Shown here: positions 5,690 to 6,283 of the stretch, in pieces
Position numbering within the stretch: the first letter of the stretch is position 1
How the letters are laid out: the number at the start of each line of letters is the position of its first letter
Origin: an uncultured Bacteroidota bacterium
GTDB taxonomy: Bacteria; Bacteroidota; Bacteroidia; Chitinophagales; Chitinophagaceae
NCBI GenBank assembly: GCA_903851455.1
Contig: CAINOM010000209.1
Coordinates: 1 to 6,283, forward strand
DNA length: 6,283 bases
Direction of reading: 5' to 3'
Notes under the pieces: model-generated
Seen by the model: only the letters and a program-made list of their open reading frames with translations
The model's database searches: none
Told to the model about the DNA's origin: nothing
Position numbers and translations under genes: made by a program

Positions 5690-6283
5690 ATGTCATACCT
5701 GAGTTCATACAAACGCCTGAACAGGCTCATACTGGATGAGAGCTTTGAACCGCTCATCAGCTGGGGGCTTCGTATGGCGCTTTCCGGCACACTGCCTATC
5801 ATATGGGGCCTTGTTACCGGCAGACTGAACGACGCGGTATGGATAACACTTACTGCCGAAGCCATATCATGGGTGGAGATGAAAGGGTCTTTTGCCTGGC
5901 GGGTGCGGACATTGCTGACGGGCGCTGCACTGGCTATCGACTTCGCCTTACTGGGCACGCTCACTGGTTTTAATGTTTGGCTAAGCGTAGGGGCCATGTT
6001 CATAGTAGGTTACCTGGCCACGTTGTTGAAAAACATTGGGGACCGTGCGAGCGGCCTTGCTATATGCGTTTACCTGCTGTTCATCATTTGCAACGCCTAC
6101 CCCGAGAGGAATTTTGCAGATATAAAGCATAGGCTCATTCTCATAGCCATAGGTGCATTGTGGCCGGTGCTCGTAGGCATATTTATTTCATTGCTCACAC
6201 CCGCGGAGGAGCCGTTCAGGCGGCAAATAGCGCTGATATGGCGGGCAATAGGCGAGCTGATAGAGACCATCTCCAAGAGCGGC
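5690..6283 (+). CDS. FUSC/YccS-like inner-membrane protein, 3' end outside window
   Basis: The frame is open for 198 codons from ATG at 5690 to the right edge, with no stop. The residues form an N-terminal membrane block with about five or six helices (roughly 24-44, 73-92, 96-113, 120-136, 149-170). It then turns into a charged helical segment starting TPAEEPFRRQIALIWRAIGELIE (170-192). This layout, with AL(R)-x-LP-x3-G near the start, an aromatic-rich second segment (AVWITL, 49-54) and a soluble helical domain after helix six, resembles the fusaric-acid-resistance-like (FUSC, YccS/YhfK) family. Family members are about 600-750 residues with a second membrane block, so most of the gene is missing here. 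They are thought to be exporters or aromatic-compound efflux components; no substrate can be assigned. A TAnnTTTG box lies just upstream. No adaptor (HlyD) gene is visible in the window. Confidence 0.75.
   Translation, partial: MSYLSSYKRLNRLILDESFEPLISWGLRMALSGTLPIIWGLVTGRLNDAVWITLTAEAISWVEMKGSFAWRVRTLLTGAALAIDFALLGTLTGFNVWLSVGAMFIVGYLATLLKNIGDRASGLAICVYLLFIICNAYPERNFADIKHRLILIAIGALWPVLVGIFISLLTPAEEPFRRQIALIWRAIGELIETISKSG

Noticed and set aside
5674..6003. 109-codon minus-strand frame
   Set aside because: It is antisense to the FUSC-like gene, which has a promoter box, an uninterrupted frame and a regular membrane-helix pattern.
1..6283. Mobile element, CRISPR array, defence or phage island
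   Set aside because: No transposase, integrase, direct-repeat array, tRNA or att-like repeat is visible, and all recognisable genes are common chromosomal families.

Overview
This 6.3-kb window looks like an ordinary chromosomal segment of a Bacteroidota bacterium, probably near Chitinophagaceae. That placement is inference from three things: TAnnTTTG-type -7 promoter boxes in front of several genes, start regions that mostly lack Shine-Dalgarno sequences, and a small EGF-like lipoprotein of a kind typical of that phylum. GC content is intermediate by eye. I see no insertion sequence, phage gene, tRNA, rRNA, CRISPR array or defence cassette. No gene-free stretch exceeds 300 bases.

Left part (1-2059): a divergent pair. 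On the minus strand is the first 266 codons of a multi-pass membrane protein resembling UbiA prenyltransferases; it starts at a GTG and runs off the left edge. On the plus strand is a complete MFS transporter (389 aa), best started at 890. The 89 bp between the two starts holds promoter-like elements for both.

Middle part (2060-4426): a hairpin and a possible 22-aa hydrophobic peptide lead into a secreted EGF-like lipoprotein (167 aa, plus strand). It converges, with a 12-bp gap, on a complete acyl-CoA carboxylase carboxyltransferase (PccB-type, 512 aa, minus strand). The carboxylase gene has its own promoter and no biotin carboxylase or biotin carrier gene beside it in the window.

Right part (4427-6283): a general-stress-type pyridoxamine-phosphate-oxidase-like protein (166 aa, minus strand) lies divergent to a secreted TlpA/thioredoxin-like protein with a WCAPC motif (159 aa, plus strand). 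Their 113-bp shared intergenic region carries an imperfect inverted repeat. A FUSC/YccS-like membrane protein then starts at 5690 and runs off the right edge after 198 codons.

The genes look like independent units: most have their own promoter-like sequence, and orientations alternate. They do not form an obvious pathway. The most notable pattern is that three perfect TAnnTTTG boxes end only 4-7 nt before a start codon, which would give leaderless or nearly leaderless mRNAs. I found no convincing undescribed multi-gene system here.
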